The notes: a model not told the origin generated them from the letters alone. A DNA stretch of 33,258 nt from Deltaproteobacteria bacterium (GCA_021162935.1 JAGGXR010000007.1:1-33258), one strand, 5' to 3'; counted from the first letter of the stretch, positions 1 through 8,874 are shown. Numbers and translations are program-made.

Positions 1-1053
1 CTCAGACGTGCCGGAGGTCACCTTCGACCACGCCGACCCGTTCCAGTGAAGGATGGTGCCCGCCAAACCGACGGCCCAGACGTCGTCCTTCGCCGCGCCC
101 CATACGCTCACGAGGAGCTGAGACGTGCCAGATGTCACCTTCGACCACGCCGACCCGTTCCAGTGAAGGATGGTGCCCGCCAAACCGACGGCCCAGACGT
201 CGTCCTTCGCCGCGCCCCATACGCCGAAGAGGTGCTCAGACGTGCCGGAGGTCACCTTCGACCACGCCGACCCGTTCCAGTGAAGGATGGTGCCCGCCTT
301 ACCGACGGTCCAGAGGTCGTCCTTCGCCGCGCCCCATACGCCGAAGAGGTGCTCAGACGTGCCGGAGGTCAGCTTCGACCACGCCGACCCGTTCCAGTGA
401 AGGATCGTACCATTATAGCCGACGGCCCAGACGTCGTCCTTCGCCGCGCCCCATACGCCCTCGAGGTGCTCAGACGTGCCGGAGGTCACCTTCGACCACG
501 CCGACCCGTTCCAGTGAAGGATGGTGCCCGCCTTACCGACGGCCCAGAGGTCGTCCTTCGCCGCGCCCCATACGCCGTAGAGGTCCTCAGACGTGCCGGA
601 GGTCACCTTCGACCACGCCGACCCGTTCCAGTGAAGGATGGTGCCCGCCAAACCGACGGCCCAGACGTCGTCCTTCGCCGCGCCCCATACGCCGGCCAGG
701 TCATTGCCCTGCGGCAGCGGGTTGCTCCAGCACCAGCGGTCCGCAGAGCAGATGGGCCGCGGGCCCGCCCCCGCGCCAGATCCGTTCCCCCGGGGGGCGC
801 CGGCGGTGGTCTGGCGCCCGTCCCGCTCTCGCGCCGTGCTGCCGGCGGTGGTCTGGCGCCCGTCCCGCTCTCGCGCTGTGCTGCCGCCGGTGGTCTGGCG
901 TCCGTCCCGATCTCGCGCCGTGCTGCCGGCGGACACGTGGACGGTGGGCCGCCGCACACACCCGCTGCCGAGCAGCGCTGCGGCCACCATCACCGCGGCC
1001 ACCATCACCGCTGCCCGTCGCAGGCCCCTGCTTTCTCGCCAAAGCTCTCTCAT
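1..1053 (-). CDS. VWG-repeat (beta-propeller-like) lipoprotein, 3' end beyond the window
   Basis: The reading frame is open from an ATG at 1053 to the left edge, 351 codons with no stop, so the C-terminus is missing. AGGAGG sits about 8 bases upstream of the ATG. Residues 1-32 form a basic, hydrophobic signal ending in LLGSGC, a lipobox-like site, so Cys32 is the likely lipidated residue. Residues 44-85 hold three copies of a 14-residue hydrophilic repeat (STARERDGRQTTAG type), a probable flexible linker. From about residue 121 the protein is a run of 39-residue repeats, VWGAAKDDVWAVG...GTILHWNGSAWS, six complete in the window. Such repeats are common in large surface lipoproteins of myxobacteria and relatives and are thought to form propeller blades. 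Specific function is unknown. Translation in the other frames over this region is repeat shadow. Confidence 0.88.
   Translation of the reverse strand, partial: MRELWRESRGLRRAAVMVAAVMVAAALLGSGCVRRPTVHVSAGSTARDRDGRQTTGGSTARERDGRQTTAGSTARERDGRQTTAGAPRGNGSGAGAGPRPICSADRWCWSNPLPQGNDLAGVWGAAKDDVWAVGLAGTILHWNGSAWSKVTSGTSEDLYGVWGAAKDDLWAVGKAGTILHWNGSAWSKVTSGTSEHLEGVWGAAKDDVWAVGYNGTILHWNGSAWSKLTSGTSEHLFGVWGAAKDDLWTVGKAGTILHWNGSAWSKVTSGTSEHLFGVWGAAKDDVWAVGLAGTILHWNGSAWSKVTSGTSQLLVSVWGAAKDDVWAVGLAGTILHWNGSAWSKVTSGTSE
7..708 (-). repeat. 117-bp tandem repeat, six copies in the window
   Basis: The same 117-base unit starts at 7, 124, 241, 358, 475 and 592, and a further copy is cut by the left edge. The copies differ at only a few bases; most changes fall at codons that alter the loop between the two tryptophan motifs (LAG, KAG, YNG) and the segment after GTSE. 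The unit is exactly 39 codons, so gain or loss of a copy keeps the lipoprotein frame open. Confidence 0.95.
799..924 (-). repeat. 42-bp tandem repeat, three copies
   Basis: Units at 799-840, 841-882 and 883-924 encode the 14-residue STARxRDGRQTTxG linker of the lipoprotein. They differ by only a few bases each. As with the 117-bp array, the unit length is a multiple of three. Confidence 0.9.
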
Positions 1054-1441
1054 GTCGGCTGCCTCCTGTTCACGCCCGCTGTTCCGCTCGTCGCCCGGGC
1101 CCACGCCACGGAAGCTACCGAAGCGGCCCGTCCGAGTCAATAATCACTATGGCGCTGTTCTCAAATTGTGGAGGGTAAAGGAAGGCCCGTGATGGAGTTG
1201 CCCCAGTCAAGGATCCTTCCGGGGTATGAAAACCAGCAAAAGTCAAACTCAAGACAATCTCTAGGCTCGTACGGAAGTTTTTCAGGGTGTCCCGCGTGAC
1301 GTTGGGGTCCACCGCACTAAGCTTTGGCCGTTTTCGTCCAAATAATGGTGTCCACCGTAAACTCCGTGCGGCAGATTTCCTGGCTCTGCAATAGTTTCAC
1401 ATTCGTCTGTCGCATGGCTCTGGTAGTCGAGGAATGCACTA
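1054..1441. other. Non-coding gap upstream of the VWG lipoprotein
   Basis: This stretch lies between the lipoprotein start and the stop codon of the broken DUF4276 gene, both on the minus strand. It contains the lipoprotein ribosome binding site (AGGAGG near 1062-1067). I see no credible gene, RNA or strong terminator. The minus frame of the 5' part of the broken gene stays open to 1282, but this translation does not look like a protein family. Confidence 0.6.
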
Positions 1442-1854
1442 TCACAGACAGGCCTCCACTCCGTGCCGAAAGTTTTGAAAGCTTGGCGAGCGATTTCGAC
1501 CGGGATCCATCTGTTTGGCGATTCTGTGGGCTGCCTCGATTTTCGGATAGCTGTTTCGGTAAATTCCGTTGCGCTTGAGGAAACGATGCAGGCGCTCCCA
1601 GGTTCCTCCTGGTATTTCAGATGTTTACAATTATCACTCTCCCGATCCACCAGCACGATGATCGTCAGATTTTCACCCTTGTCGATCCGTTTCCGGTAGG
1701 CTCGAAGGCGCTTGGGAAGCGCCTTCAATAGCTTGCCCTTGCTCCCCATGTTGATGGACTTCCAGTGCGCCCGTCCCTGTAGAATCCTCGGCATGACTTC
1801 ACGAAGCGCAGCTTCCATCGAAGCTTCTTCCACCAGTATCTCCAGTCGCGTCAT
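1442..1854 (-). pseudogene. DUF4276-type protein gene with internal deletion and frameshift
   Basis: The ATG at 1854 overlaps the stop codon of the upstream ATPase gene (ATGA), so the pair was translationally coupled. The first roughly 79 codons match the start of DUF4276 proteins: LEILVEE followed by SMEAALR, and a VLVDRESDNC strand with acidic residues. The original frame then turns to unrelated sequence. Two bases on, another frame resumes the family C-terminus, reading IPGGTWERLHRFLKRNG, then PKIEAAHRIAKQMDPGRNRS and a stop at 1442-1444. The junction lies near 1610-1620. The middle part of the family, roughly 80 residues in intact members, is missing. I read this as a deletion that destroyed the gene; an assembly error is the alternative. 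The uninterrupted frame continues to 1282, but its last part is out of frame with the family. Confidence 0.8.
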
Positions 1855-3056
1855 TCCACGACCTCCGGGGCAAAGGGATCACCCCCCTCGAAATGCCCTT
1901 CCATCCACAGTTCCCCCAACGATGCGCCTTCCTGAAGGAATTCCTTGATGCCGGGCATGTCGGCGACTCGCTTTGCCTGGGTGTAGCCATTATTCGCCCG
2001 GTATAGCACACGCACCTGTTCAGGTTTGAGTCGATCGATAATAAATGGCGAATGGGTGGTGACGATGAGTTGGGTGCGCTCCGAGGCGAGATCGCACTCT
2101 TCTGCCAGCTCCGACAGCAGTTTGGGATGTAAGTAGTTTTCCGGTTCCTCAATACCGATGAGTTGTGGCGGATCGGGGTCGTATAGCAAGGTCAAGTAGG
2201 CCATCATCTTCAGAGTGCCATCTGAGGCGAAACGCGCCAAAATGGGTGATGAGAAGGGACCGTCTTTCACCTGCAAGAGCAAGCTGCCGTCGTCGAGTCG
2301 CTTGGAACTGACCTTTTCGATGCGTGGAATGCGACGGCGCAACGCATCAAAAATCTGTTTAAGACGCTCAGGGTATTGATCGCCAAGATATTGAATGACA
2401 TTGGGCAGGTTGTCGCCGGTGGCCGAGAGCCGCTCCTCCGCGCCGGCTTCTGGCCGTCCACGGGCCGCATCCGCCGACAGATACGACAGGTGCCAACTGG
2501 TAATGAAGTTGCGCAGTGCAATCACCCGGGGATTCTCGCCCAATTGACCAAGGGTGTTGACTGCCAGCACATCAGGCCCTGAAAGGGGTTTTTCGATCCG
2601 TTTGTCTTCTGCTTCCGGTTGTTCTCCGGTAATGACCTGGCCTTTTCCGAGACGATAATCGAGAAAACGGAAGGGCGTGCCGGGATGGGTACGCTTCCAA
2701 CGCAGAAACTCGTGCTTGACGACCGGGCCACGGGAGGTCTCATCGATTTCCAGGTGATAGGTGATCAATGGCGTCCCTGGCCGCTCCCGGTATTGAAGCT
2801 CGATGACGATCGGGCCATCAGAATCACGGCTGCGAAGCTCCTTGAAACGGCCGCGCCTATCCCAGGCTTTTTTTAAGCTCTCATTGAAGCATTCTGAAAG
2901 AAAGGCAAATACATCGAACACTGTCGATTTGCCACTGCCGTTGGGGCCCACCAGAACGGTAAGTGGTGTCAGTTTTTCTAACCGTACATCCCGCAATGCC
3001 CGATAATTCCTAATGTGAAGTGTTTTGACGCGCGGTGGCTCGATATGTTCGGTCAT
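1851..3056 (-). CDS. AAA ATPase of the OLD/RecF-like (AAA_15/AAA_21) group, defence-type
   Basis: A 401-residue SMC/ABC-like ATPase. Walker A is GPNGSGKST at residues 37-45, a signature-like segment lies near 277-290, Walker B is [13 protein letters not shown] at 299-311, and the switch histidine is in VTTHSP at 332-337. It has no TOPRIM nuclease domain of its own, unlike full-length OLD proteins. The start at 3056 is preferred over upstream codons because GAGGAG lies about 6 bases before it and the family fold ([16 protein letters not shown]) begins at residue 9. The next gene, DUF4276, overlaps its stop. ATPase plus DUF4276 pairs occur in defence islands and may act like split OLD systems (inference). 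With the partner broken, the ATPase may be an orphan. Confidence 0.85.
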   Translation of the reverse strand: MTEHIEPPRVKTLHIRNYRALRDVRLEKLTPLTVLVGPNGSGKSTVFDVFAFLSECFNESLKKAWDRRGRFKELRSRDSDGPIVIELQYRERPGTPLITYHLEIDETSRGPVVKHEFLRWKRTHPGTPFRFLDYRLGKGQVITGEQPEAEDKRIEKPLSGPDVLAVNTLGQLGENPRVIALRNFITSWHLSYLSADAARGRPEAGAEERLSATGDNLPNVIQYLGDQYPERLKQIFDALRRRIPRIEKVSSKRLDDGSLLLQVKDGPFSSPILARFASDGTLKMMAYLTLLYDPDPPQLIGIEEPENYLHPKLLSELAEECDLASERTQLIVTTHSPFIIDRLKPEQVRVLYRANNGYTQAKRVADMPGIKEFLQEGASLGELWMEGHFEGGDPFAPEVVE

Positions 3057-3222
3057 CACAAACTCCTCACATTGGCAATGTCGGTCTGTTCCAGGAAAGG
3101 TGGAGAGGTTGGTCGAGGGTGACAATGTTTATGTGTAAGATGCGCTGGAGAAAGTTAGGAGACAAAGCGGAGTGACATGGATTTCCGGCAGAAAAATGAG
3201 GGAAATGGGGTGGTGATCCGCA

Positions 3223-3715
3223 TCAGGAATTGTTTTTTTGCAGTGGGGGCTGCTGCTGGAAGAGTTGGCAGTGGCTGATATCGGTCAAGGTCAGGGGCTT
3301 GTCCGTCAGGCCCGCGGCCATGGCGGGTGTGCGGTAGGTCTTGCCACCCCAGGCGTCGGTGACGGTCAGTCCACGGTTGACGCGGCAAAAGTTGTAATGG
3401 TGACCCGGACCATGTTGGCGCCTCATGCACGTCACACCTCTTGGAAAAACCATGGGTTGCCCGGACCTTTCGTGAGTTGAAGCAGCGGTCCGTTCCGTTG
3501 TCGCGCTCCACAAACGACGTGTTGATGGTGGTCGAGACGGGGGACGCTTCAAGCGCTGCGGCCAGTTGGTCCTGCGTGCCGTGGACGAGCGTACGTCGGA
3601 CGCTGACCACGTGGCCCCTCTTTCGTTTCTTGCACACCGTCGTATCGACCAGGTCGGACCGCGGCACCGTATGCGGCTTCGGCGGCCCGGCCGATGATCG
3701 GCATTCAGGCTGGGA
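3223..3715 (-). pseudogene. Decayed transposase, C-terminal fragment with frameshift
   Basis: Read on the minus strand, 3715 to about 3410 encodes GPPKPHTVPRSDL, then KKRKRGHVVSVRR, then TINTSFVERDNGTDR and SRKVRATHGFSK. This is the ERxNxTDR...RK..Y.FSK core of an IS1-like/integrase-core transposase group. The next segment (HHYNFCRVNRGLTV, then RTPAMAAGLTDKPLT) continues in a different frame and stops at 3223-3225, so there is at least one frameshift near 3400-3410. No start codon or N-terminal half is present. The fragment begins within a few bases of the stop of the membrane glycosyltransferase gene, so the original insertion may have changed the 3' end of that gene. I could not identify terminal inverted repeats. 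Confidence 0.75.
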
Positions 3716-3716
3716 G

Positions 3717-6700
3717 TCAGTGGGATTTGGTGGAACTGCAGCCGAACAGGGGGCGATTCATGACGCGGACGACGCCGAGATTGACCCGGTTGGAGTTGTC
3801 TTTCGGACCCTGGATGACCTTCATCCTCGTGTCGCCCCGGTAGAATCCCATCCACATTCGATAGACGCCGCCCGGCGTGGCGATGCGGCTCGTGTGGCTC
3901 GGAGGCACCACATAGGGATCGGTGACGTAGGTGCCTTTGGTCCAAAAGCGCGTGGTGAAGCGCTTTTCGAGCGGTTCATGGTCTCCGAAGAATCTTGGTC
4001 CCGGCCCATCGAAATGAATGAAGATCTTCCAGGCGCCGCGGATGTCGCTGGCGGCCTTGAAGTGGAAGGTCATGGGGAAGGTGTGTCCCTTGTAGAATAC
4101 GTTTGGCATCTCGACCCCGAGGAGGACGATGTCTCCGTTGGGCGAGCTGGAGCCTGGGTCTTTGAACACGGCGTTGATGCGACGGCCGATACGCGCAGGA
4201 GGCTGGTTCGAGATGAGCCGGCGGAGCGGGTTCTGATCCTTTTGGCCCTGGCCCAACTTGTTCGAGACGAGCATGAACCAGTGACTTCCCGCATCCAGGA
4301 CGTAGTAGGGGATTCCCGCCTTGCGTGTCTCCTGTTCGAGGTTGCCGGCGTAGGAGGTGCCCACGAGAGCGAAGACGCGGGTCGGCTCGGCCAGATACGC
4401 GATGAGCGGGGCGACCCGAGCCTGGCTCCACGGGTAGCGGCGGCTCAGCTCCTGCTCTGAAATCAGGTGGCCGGCATTGTAGAAGTCTGCGCTTCGACTT
4501 TCGGTTTTGTAGAGGGCAATGGGTTCGGGATGCGCCTTGTTGCGGCTTTTGTGATAGGTCGAAAAGACGGCTTTGGGCGAAAAATGCCGAGACAGCTCGG
4601 GGATATAGGCCCACGAGAGCCATGCGGCGAATGCCGCCGCCGCCGCCACGAGGACGACCACGGCCCACCAACGCTGGTCTTCTCGTTTGGTCTGTGGATT
4701 CGTTCGGTCCTTTGGATTCGTTGCGATCCGGTGCCAGATCCATCGCGGTCCGAGAAAAGCCGCCAGACCTGCAGAAAGAATCAGGTACCAGCCGATGCGG
4801 AAACCGAGGCTGACTGCCCAGATGGGCAGGACGGCCACGGCCACGATCGTCCAAAAGATTCGGCTGCCCATCGTGCCACGTCGGACCCTCTGTACGAGCG
4901 ACCTGACGGCCTTGGTTTCGCCCGTTGAGCCCAGTCCTTTGGCAGGACGGACGAAACGACCCTGCTCCAGCTTGCCCAGGAGCCACAGAGGATAGAAATA
5001 GAGCGCCCACAGCGCCAGGAGGACGATGGTTTTGACCCAGGCGACGATCGCGGTCGTCACAGCAACGGCAAAGGCGATTGGACCGCCCAGGATGGCCCTG
5101 GGGCCTTTGAGCCAGGACCATGTCGCCAGACGTTCGAAGTCCTGCTGCTCGGTGCGGCCTCCGAGCCAGTCGATGAGGCCTTCTGGTTCCTCGACGTTGT
5201 CGTCATCACCTCGGGAGACGAGCAACATCATGAGGAAGGCTCCGAAGAGAGCGCCAAACATGAGCAGGACGCCCCGGACGTGGATTTCTTCAGGGTGCAA
5301 GATTTGGTAGTTGACTTGGCTCTGCGCGAGGGCCTGGGGAAAGTCGATGAAGTCGCGGAGCACCATGAGCACGATGAACAGCACCACAGCGGCGGCGGCG
5401 ATTCGTCGCGGCTGACTGGCTGAACCGAGGCGGTGGAAGGCCAGCCCGCAGGCCAGGGCAATGGCAGGAAGTCCGACAAAGGCCTGGTCGGAGAATCGGA
5501 GATTCCAGTAAGTTCCCAGCAAGAAGGCGAGGGACGCCCAGGCGACCAGCCAGGTTCCTGCCAGGGCTCTCTGCAAGACCGGCAGCTCGGTTCGATCGGC
5601 CGGGAGATCCGTTTGTCGAATTTCCAGCCCAGGTTCCGTTCGCGCCTCGTCGATCGGTTCGCCTGTATCCGAGTCGCTCGATTTGTCGGCCTCGGATGCT
5701 GTGTGGGTACTTTCGGTTTGGGCATCGGCCGAACTATCCATGCGTCCCGTTCCTGCGTCCAGGGCCCATTGGCCCGTGCCCTTGGTCCATGCAAGGGCGG
5801 TCGCCATGGCGAGACCGATGGGAGCGAGCGCGATCCATGGGAAGGAGCCATGCACGAGATTCCTCAGGATGATGTCGAACACCGCGTGTTGAGACGGCGG
5901 CGTCTTGTTGCCGGCAAAGGTGCGGACCGCGAGAGCAGACTGGGGATGCACCCACAGGAACTTACTGAATCCGTCGCTGGACAGGGCATGGGCAGTGACC
6001 GCAGCCAGGACCACGACCGCCAGGGTCAGGATACCGGTCACGATCCATGTGGTCCGACGCTCCGTCCCTTTGGGCATGCCGCCCGTTACGACCCAGGCCG
6101 CCACGGAGGCTGCGGCGACGGTCAGTGGCATGATGAGGCCAGTGACCGGTCCTGCGCCGAGTTGACCGGCCACGAGACCTGCCAGGGCGAGCACCCAGCC
6201 GACGATTCGGAACCAGGCCTTGCGTCCGGGCCAGGTGGCCATGGCGAGGCCCATCACGGCCATCGTGGTGGCCAAAGTGGCCGGCATGATGGAGGTCACC
6301 TGTCTGGCGCCGAAGATGAATGCCGGCAGGGTCATGAAGACGAGCGCGGAGGTCGTGCCCACTTTCCAGCCAAAGGTCCAGGTGCCGGCCAGGAAAATCA
6401 GGATGAGCAAGACGAGGGCGGACAAGGCCATGGGGAGCCGAGCCGCCCAATCGTGCACGCCGAACACCTTGATGGATTGCCTGATGAGCCAGAGGCGAAG
6501 AGGCGGCGCTTCGACCTTCGGCGGGGGTTTCTTTGTGGCCTTGGCCTTTGTCTTGGCAGCAGGAGCCTTGTCCGTCGGCCTGTTGGTTGCCGTTTGGTCG
6601 TGCCCCTGGAGGTCCGCCCTGGCCTGGTCGGCGAGGGCGATTTCGGACAGCACAGTGCCCTTGGATTTTTGGCCCGTGGCCCCAGACTTTTCACGTTGAA

Positions 6701-6956
6701 CCATGACGGTCCACGATGATGGCGGATCCCACAGACCATAGGCGCCCAGGCCGGGGAGGGTCAAGATGGAGGCAGCCGCCACAATGAGACCCAAGGCCCA
6801 CAGCCAGGCAGGAACGATGCGGGCTCGGCGCTTCGATACTGTCTGGCTGCCGGTTTCGGAAGTTTCTTGTTTCGCCTTGGCCCGTGAGCCACTGGTTTTC
6901 GAGTCGGACTTGCCCAATCGGAGCCTCCTTGCTCCGGGCCACTTGCGCTCTGTCAC
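3717..6956 (-). CDS. Large GT39/ArnT-like membrane glycosyltransferase-family protein
   Basis: 1079 residues, GTG start at 6956 with no strong ribosome binding site visible. After a basic, Lys/Arg-rich cytoplasmic N-terminus (about 1-45) comes a first membrane helix and GLWDP, then a long hydrophilic insert rich in Lys, Ala and Pro, then PPLRLWLIRQSIKVFG and WAARLPMAL. These are the hallmarks of GT39-type polyprenyl-phosphate-sugar transferases. About 12 or more membrane helices follow, interrupted near 395-455 by an acidic Ser/Thr/Asp-rich loop. The C-terminal 300 residues look like a soluble periplasmic domain. Unlike typical members, the acidic residue expected just after WDP (WDPWE in many homologues) is absent (WDPPSSW), and the EKPPL motif reads EAPPL. 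It may therefore be a divergent or non-catalytic member. Donor and acceptor are unknown. Confidence 0.7.
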   Translation of the reverse strand: MTERKWPGARRLRLGKSDSKTSGSRAKAKQETSETGSQTVSKRRARIVPAWLWALGLIVAAASILTLPGLGAYGLWDPPSSWTVMVQREKSGATGQKSKGTVLSEIALADQARADLQGHDQTATNRPTDKAPAAKTKAKATKKPPPKVEAPPLRLWLIRQSIKVFGVHDWAARLPMALSALVLLILIFLAGTWTFGWKVGTTSALVFMTLPAFIFGARQVTSIMPATLATTMAVMGLAMATWPGRKAWFRIVGWVLALAGLVAGQLGAGPVTGLIMPLTVAAASVAAWVVTGGMPKGTERRTTWIVTGILTLAVVVLAAVTAHALSSDGFSKFLWVHPQSALAVRTFAGNKTPPSQHAVFDIILRNLVHGSFPWIALAPIGLAMATALAWTKGTGQWALDAGTGRMDSSADAQTESTHTASEADKSSDSDTGEPIDEARTEPGLEIRQTDLPADRTELPVLQRALAGTWLVAWASLAFLLGTYWNLRFSDQAFVGLPAIALACGLAFHRLGSASQPRRIAAAAVVLFIVLMVLRDFIDFPQALAQSQVNYQILHPEEIHVRGVLLMFGALFGAFLMMLLVSRGDDDNVEEPEGLIDWLGGRTEQQDFERLATWSWLKGPRAILGGPIAFAVAVTTAIVAWVKTIVLLALWALYFYPLWLLGKLEQGRFVRPAKGLGSTGETKAVRSLVQRVRRGTMGSRIFWTIVAVAVLPIWAVSLGFRIGWYLILSAGLAAFLGPRWIWHRIATNPKDRTNPQTKREDQRWWAVVVLVAAAAAFAAWLSWAYIPELSRHFSPKAVFSTYHKSRNKAHPEPIALYKTESRSADFYNAGHLISEQELSRRYPWSQARVAPLIAYLAEPTRVFALVGTSYAGNLEQETRKAGIPYYVLDAGSHWFMLVSNKLGQGQKDQNPLRRLISNQPPARIGRRINAVFKDPGSSSPNGDIVLLGVEMPNVFYKGHTFPMTFHFKAASDIRGAWKIFIHFDGPGPRFFGDHEPLEKRFTTRFWTKGTYVTDPYVVPPSHTSRIATPGGVYRMWMGFYRGDTRMKVIQGPKDNSNRVNLGVVRVMNRPLFGCSSTKSH

Positions 6957-7372
6957 GTCGATGGAGCCAGGCCCGTTTGAGTGTCCATATTTATCTCAGT
7001 GTCCTGGCCTGCGCAAGACACCCGTGCGACCATGGAGACCTGGATGGGATTCCCGACGACGAGGAGCCGAGGTCGGACGTGACAGACACCGTTCCCTATC
7101 ACAGGACCTTCGACGGAAACGACCTCTGCTCTTTGACCGTGGACCAGTCCTGGTGGAGACGATCCTCTGCTCGAGAACTGAGGGGACGAATCGTTATCGT
7201 TCGTTTTTGCATATTTGTCCTTGACAGGTCGTAGTCTGCCTTCATTCTATTAACAAGGTGGAAAACAACAGGTGGCAGGCCACGTGGCGCCTCGATGTTT
7301 TTTATCTCGATGGTTTTTGTACTAAAGACCGTGGCGCTTGAATTTGGATCATCCTATGTGGAGGAACCTGAC
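6957..7372. other. Divergent intergenic region
   Basis: This 416-base stretch separates the minus-strand membrane glycosyltransferase gene from the plus-strand Rrf2 gene and must hold promoters for both. The right half is distinctly more AT-rich than its surroundings. No credible gene is seen; a plus-strand open frame entering from 6766 is antisense to the glycosyltransferase and not convincing. Confidence 0.6.
7221..7251 (+). promoter_or_regulatory. Possible sigma70-type promoter of the Rrf2 gene
   Basis: A perfect TTGACA at 7221-7226 is followed after 18-19 bases by TTCTAT/TCTATT, a weak -10 match, in an AT-rich stretch about 120 bases before the Rrf2 start. The -10 element is poor, so this is tentative. 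Rrf2 proteins often regulate their own promoter; I did not find a clear IscR-type palindrome. Confidence 0.35.
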
Positions 7373-7801
7373 GTGTTGAAGTTATCGACCAAGGGGAGAT
7401 ATGGATTGCGAGCCATGGCGGAACTGGCAGGACGGTGCAACGGCGAGCCGGTCCTTCTCGACGACCTGTCGGAGGCACAGCACATTCCGAAAAAGTATCT
7501 CTACGCTTTGTTTGGTGCGCTCAAGAATGCGGGTCTGATTCGGAGCACGAGAGGTGCGGGCGGCGGCTACATGTTGACCAGGCCGGCTGGTCAGATCACG
7601 GTGCTCGACGTGGTGACGGCCCTCGAAGGGCCGTTGGATCTCGTCGAATGCGTGGGCCATCCCGAGCAGTGCGGTCAGCATGCGCATTGCCCCACCGCGG
7701 TTCTGTGGGCTGATTTGAGCAAGATGATTCAAGACTATCTTGGAGGGATGACGTTGCTGGACGTGATCCCGAAAGATGCAGATGATCGAGAGTCCGGCTG
7801 A
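7373..7801 (+). CDS. Rrf2/IscR-family transcriptional regulator
   Basis: 142 residues. The N-terminus LKLSTKGRYGLRAM and the later YLYALFGALKNAGLIRS and GAGGGYML form the winged helix-turn-helix typical of Rrf2. Three cysteines near residues 92-105 (C-x6-C-x5-C, ECVGHPEQCGQHAHC) match the iron-sulfur-ligand region of IscR-like members, which sense Fe-S status or redox. The GTG at 7373 is chosen because GGAGGA lies seven bases before it and the family starts here; an upstream in-frame ATG at 7295 would add 26 residues not seen in the family. It is followed on the same strand by LarE and BioB, both sulfur/Fe-S enzymes, so these are plausible targets (inference). Confidence 0.87.
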   Translation: MLKLSTKGRYGLRAMAELAGRCNGEPVLLDDLSEAQHIPKKYLYALFGALKNAGLIRSTRGAGGGYMLTRPAGQITVLDVVTALEGPLDLVECVGHPEQCGQHAHCPTAVLWADLSKMIQDYLGGMTLLDVIPKDADDRESG

Positions 7802-7932
7802 CGCGCGACGATGCCTTTTGGGTCCATGCACCGGAACATGCTCCTGTCGCTCGTTTTTGCCGGTATACAATCCTGTCGATGGGGCGCGCGAAGTCGAACC
7901 GCATGGCGTCGTGGCCCCAGGAGGAGCCGGTG

Positions 7933-8874
7933 ATGGCGACAGAACCGATGGCGAAATCGTTGAATGATGAGCACAGGGGCGAACCGGATGGCCTTGAGTC
8001 CACCATGGTTCGCGGTTCCGAAGGTACGGACCAAGGCGCAGTGGAAGGGACTCCGCTCGATCGGGCGCACCTCAAGGCCAAGTACGAGGGTTTGAAACAG
8101 ATTTTGGGTGGGATGGATGGGGCGGTCGTGGCCTTTTCGGGTGGGGTGGACAGCACCCTGCTGCTGGCGGTTGCGCACGAGGTGCTCGGAGATCGGGTTT
8201 TGGCCGTGACCGCGACATCCTGCATCTATCCGGCATCGACCAAGCGGCGCGCACAGGCGCTGGCCGACGAATTCGGGGTGCGACATGTTGTGATCGAATC
8301 GAATCAAATGGACGTGGCCGAATTCGTGCAGAACAGTCCCAGGCGTTGCTATCATTGCAAGGTATCGCTGTACCTGCAGTTCCTCGAGATCGCCGAGGCG
8401 GAAGGGCTCGGCGTGGTGCTCGATGGGTCGAATGTGGATGACGCGGCAGACTACAGACCCGGGCGTCAGGCCGGCATCAAGTTCGGGGTCCGGTCTCCCA
8501 TGGTCGAGGCCGGCCTCGGTAAGGCAGACATCCGTCAGTTGGCCCGCGCTCGCGGGTTGCCCAACTGGGACCTGCCAGCGGCTGCATGTCTGGCAAGTCG
8601 AATTCCGTATGGGGAGCAGATCACGAAGGAGCGACTTGCTCGCATCGACAAGGCCGAAGCCTTTCTCCATGGCCTGGGTTTCACCCAGGTTCGGGTCCGG
8701 GACCATGGGGCCATCGTTCGTATCGAAGTTTCCGTGGATGAGATGTCGAGGATCCTGGCCGGCGGTCTGTCCAGCCGGGTCGCTGAGAAGTTCCGCCAAC
8801 TTGGTTGGGCCTACGTCACCGTGGACATCGAGGGCTACCAGATGGGGACCATGAATCGAGTCTTGACCGGATAG
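7933..8874 (+). CDS. larE: LarE-family ATP-dependent sulfur transferase
   Basis: 313 residues, start at 7933 supported by AGGAGG eight bases upstream. An earlier in-frame ATG at 7879 exists but lacks this. The PP-loop ATP pyrophosphatase motif SGGVDS is at about 69-74. LarE adenylates and sulfurates pyridinium dicarboxylate mononucleotide when making the nickel-pincer cofactor of lactate racemase. The classical enzyme uses one sacrificial Cys. This one has three conserved-looking cysteines, CYHC at about 139/142 and Cys219 in PAAACLASR, the pattern of LarE proteins reported to carry a [4Fe-4S] cluster that binds an extra sulfide and can turn over. LarB and LarC are not in this window. It sits 58 bases before bioB. 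An alternative role in sulfur supply for another pathway is possible. Confidence 0.88.
   Translation: MATEPMAKSLNDEHRGEPDGLESTMVRGSEGTDQGAVEGTPLDRAHLKAKYEGLKQILGGMDGAVVAFSGGVDSTLLLAVAHEVLGDRVLAVTATSCIYPASTKRRAQALADEFGVRHVVIESNQMDVAEFVQNSPRRCYHCKVSLYLQFLEIAEAEGLGVVLDGSNVDDAADYRPGRQAGIKFGVRSPMVEAGLGKADIRQLARARGLPNWDLPAAACLASRIPYGEQITKERLARIDKAEAFLHGLGFTQVRVRDHGAIVRIEVSVDEMSRILAGGLSSRVAEKFRQLGWAYVTVDIEGYQMGTMNRVLTG

Noticed and set aside
1-708. Regularly spaced repeats could suggest a CRISPR array.
   Set aside because: The units are contiguous, 117 bp, without variable spacers, and encode a protein repeat.
46-1192. Several long plus- and minus-strand open frames over the repeat region, including Arg/Pro-rich ones.
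   Set aside because: They are frame shadows of the 117-bp and 42-bp repeats; only the minus frame giving VWG repeats has a signal peptide, a ribosome binding site and family resemblance.
1282-1441. Continuation of the DUF4276 first frame to a stop at 1282.
   Set aside because: After the deletion junction this frame has no family similarity while another frame carries the real C-terminus.
5433-6719. 428-codon plus-strand open frame antisense to the membrane glycosyltransferase.
   Set aside because: Gly/Arg/His-rich shadow caused by high GC; no ribosome binding site or family features.
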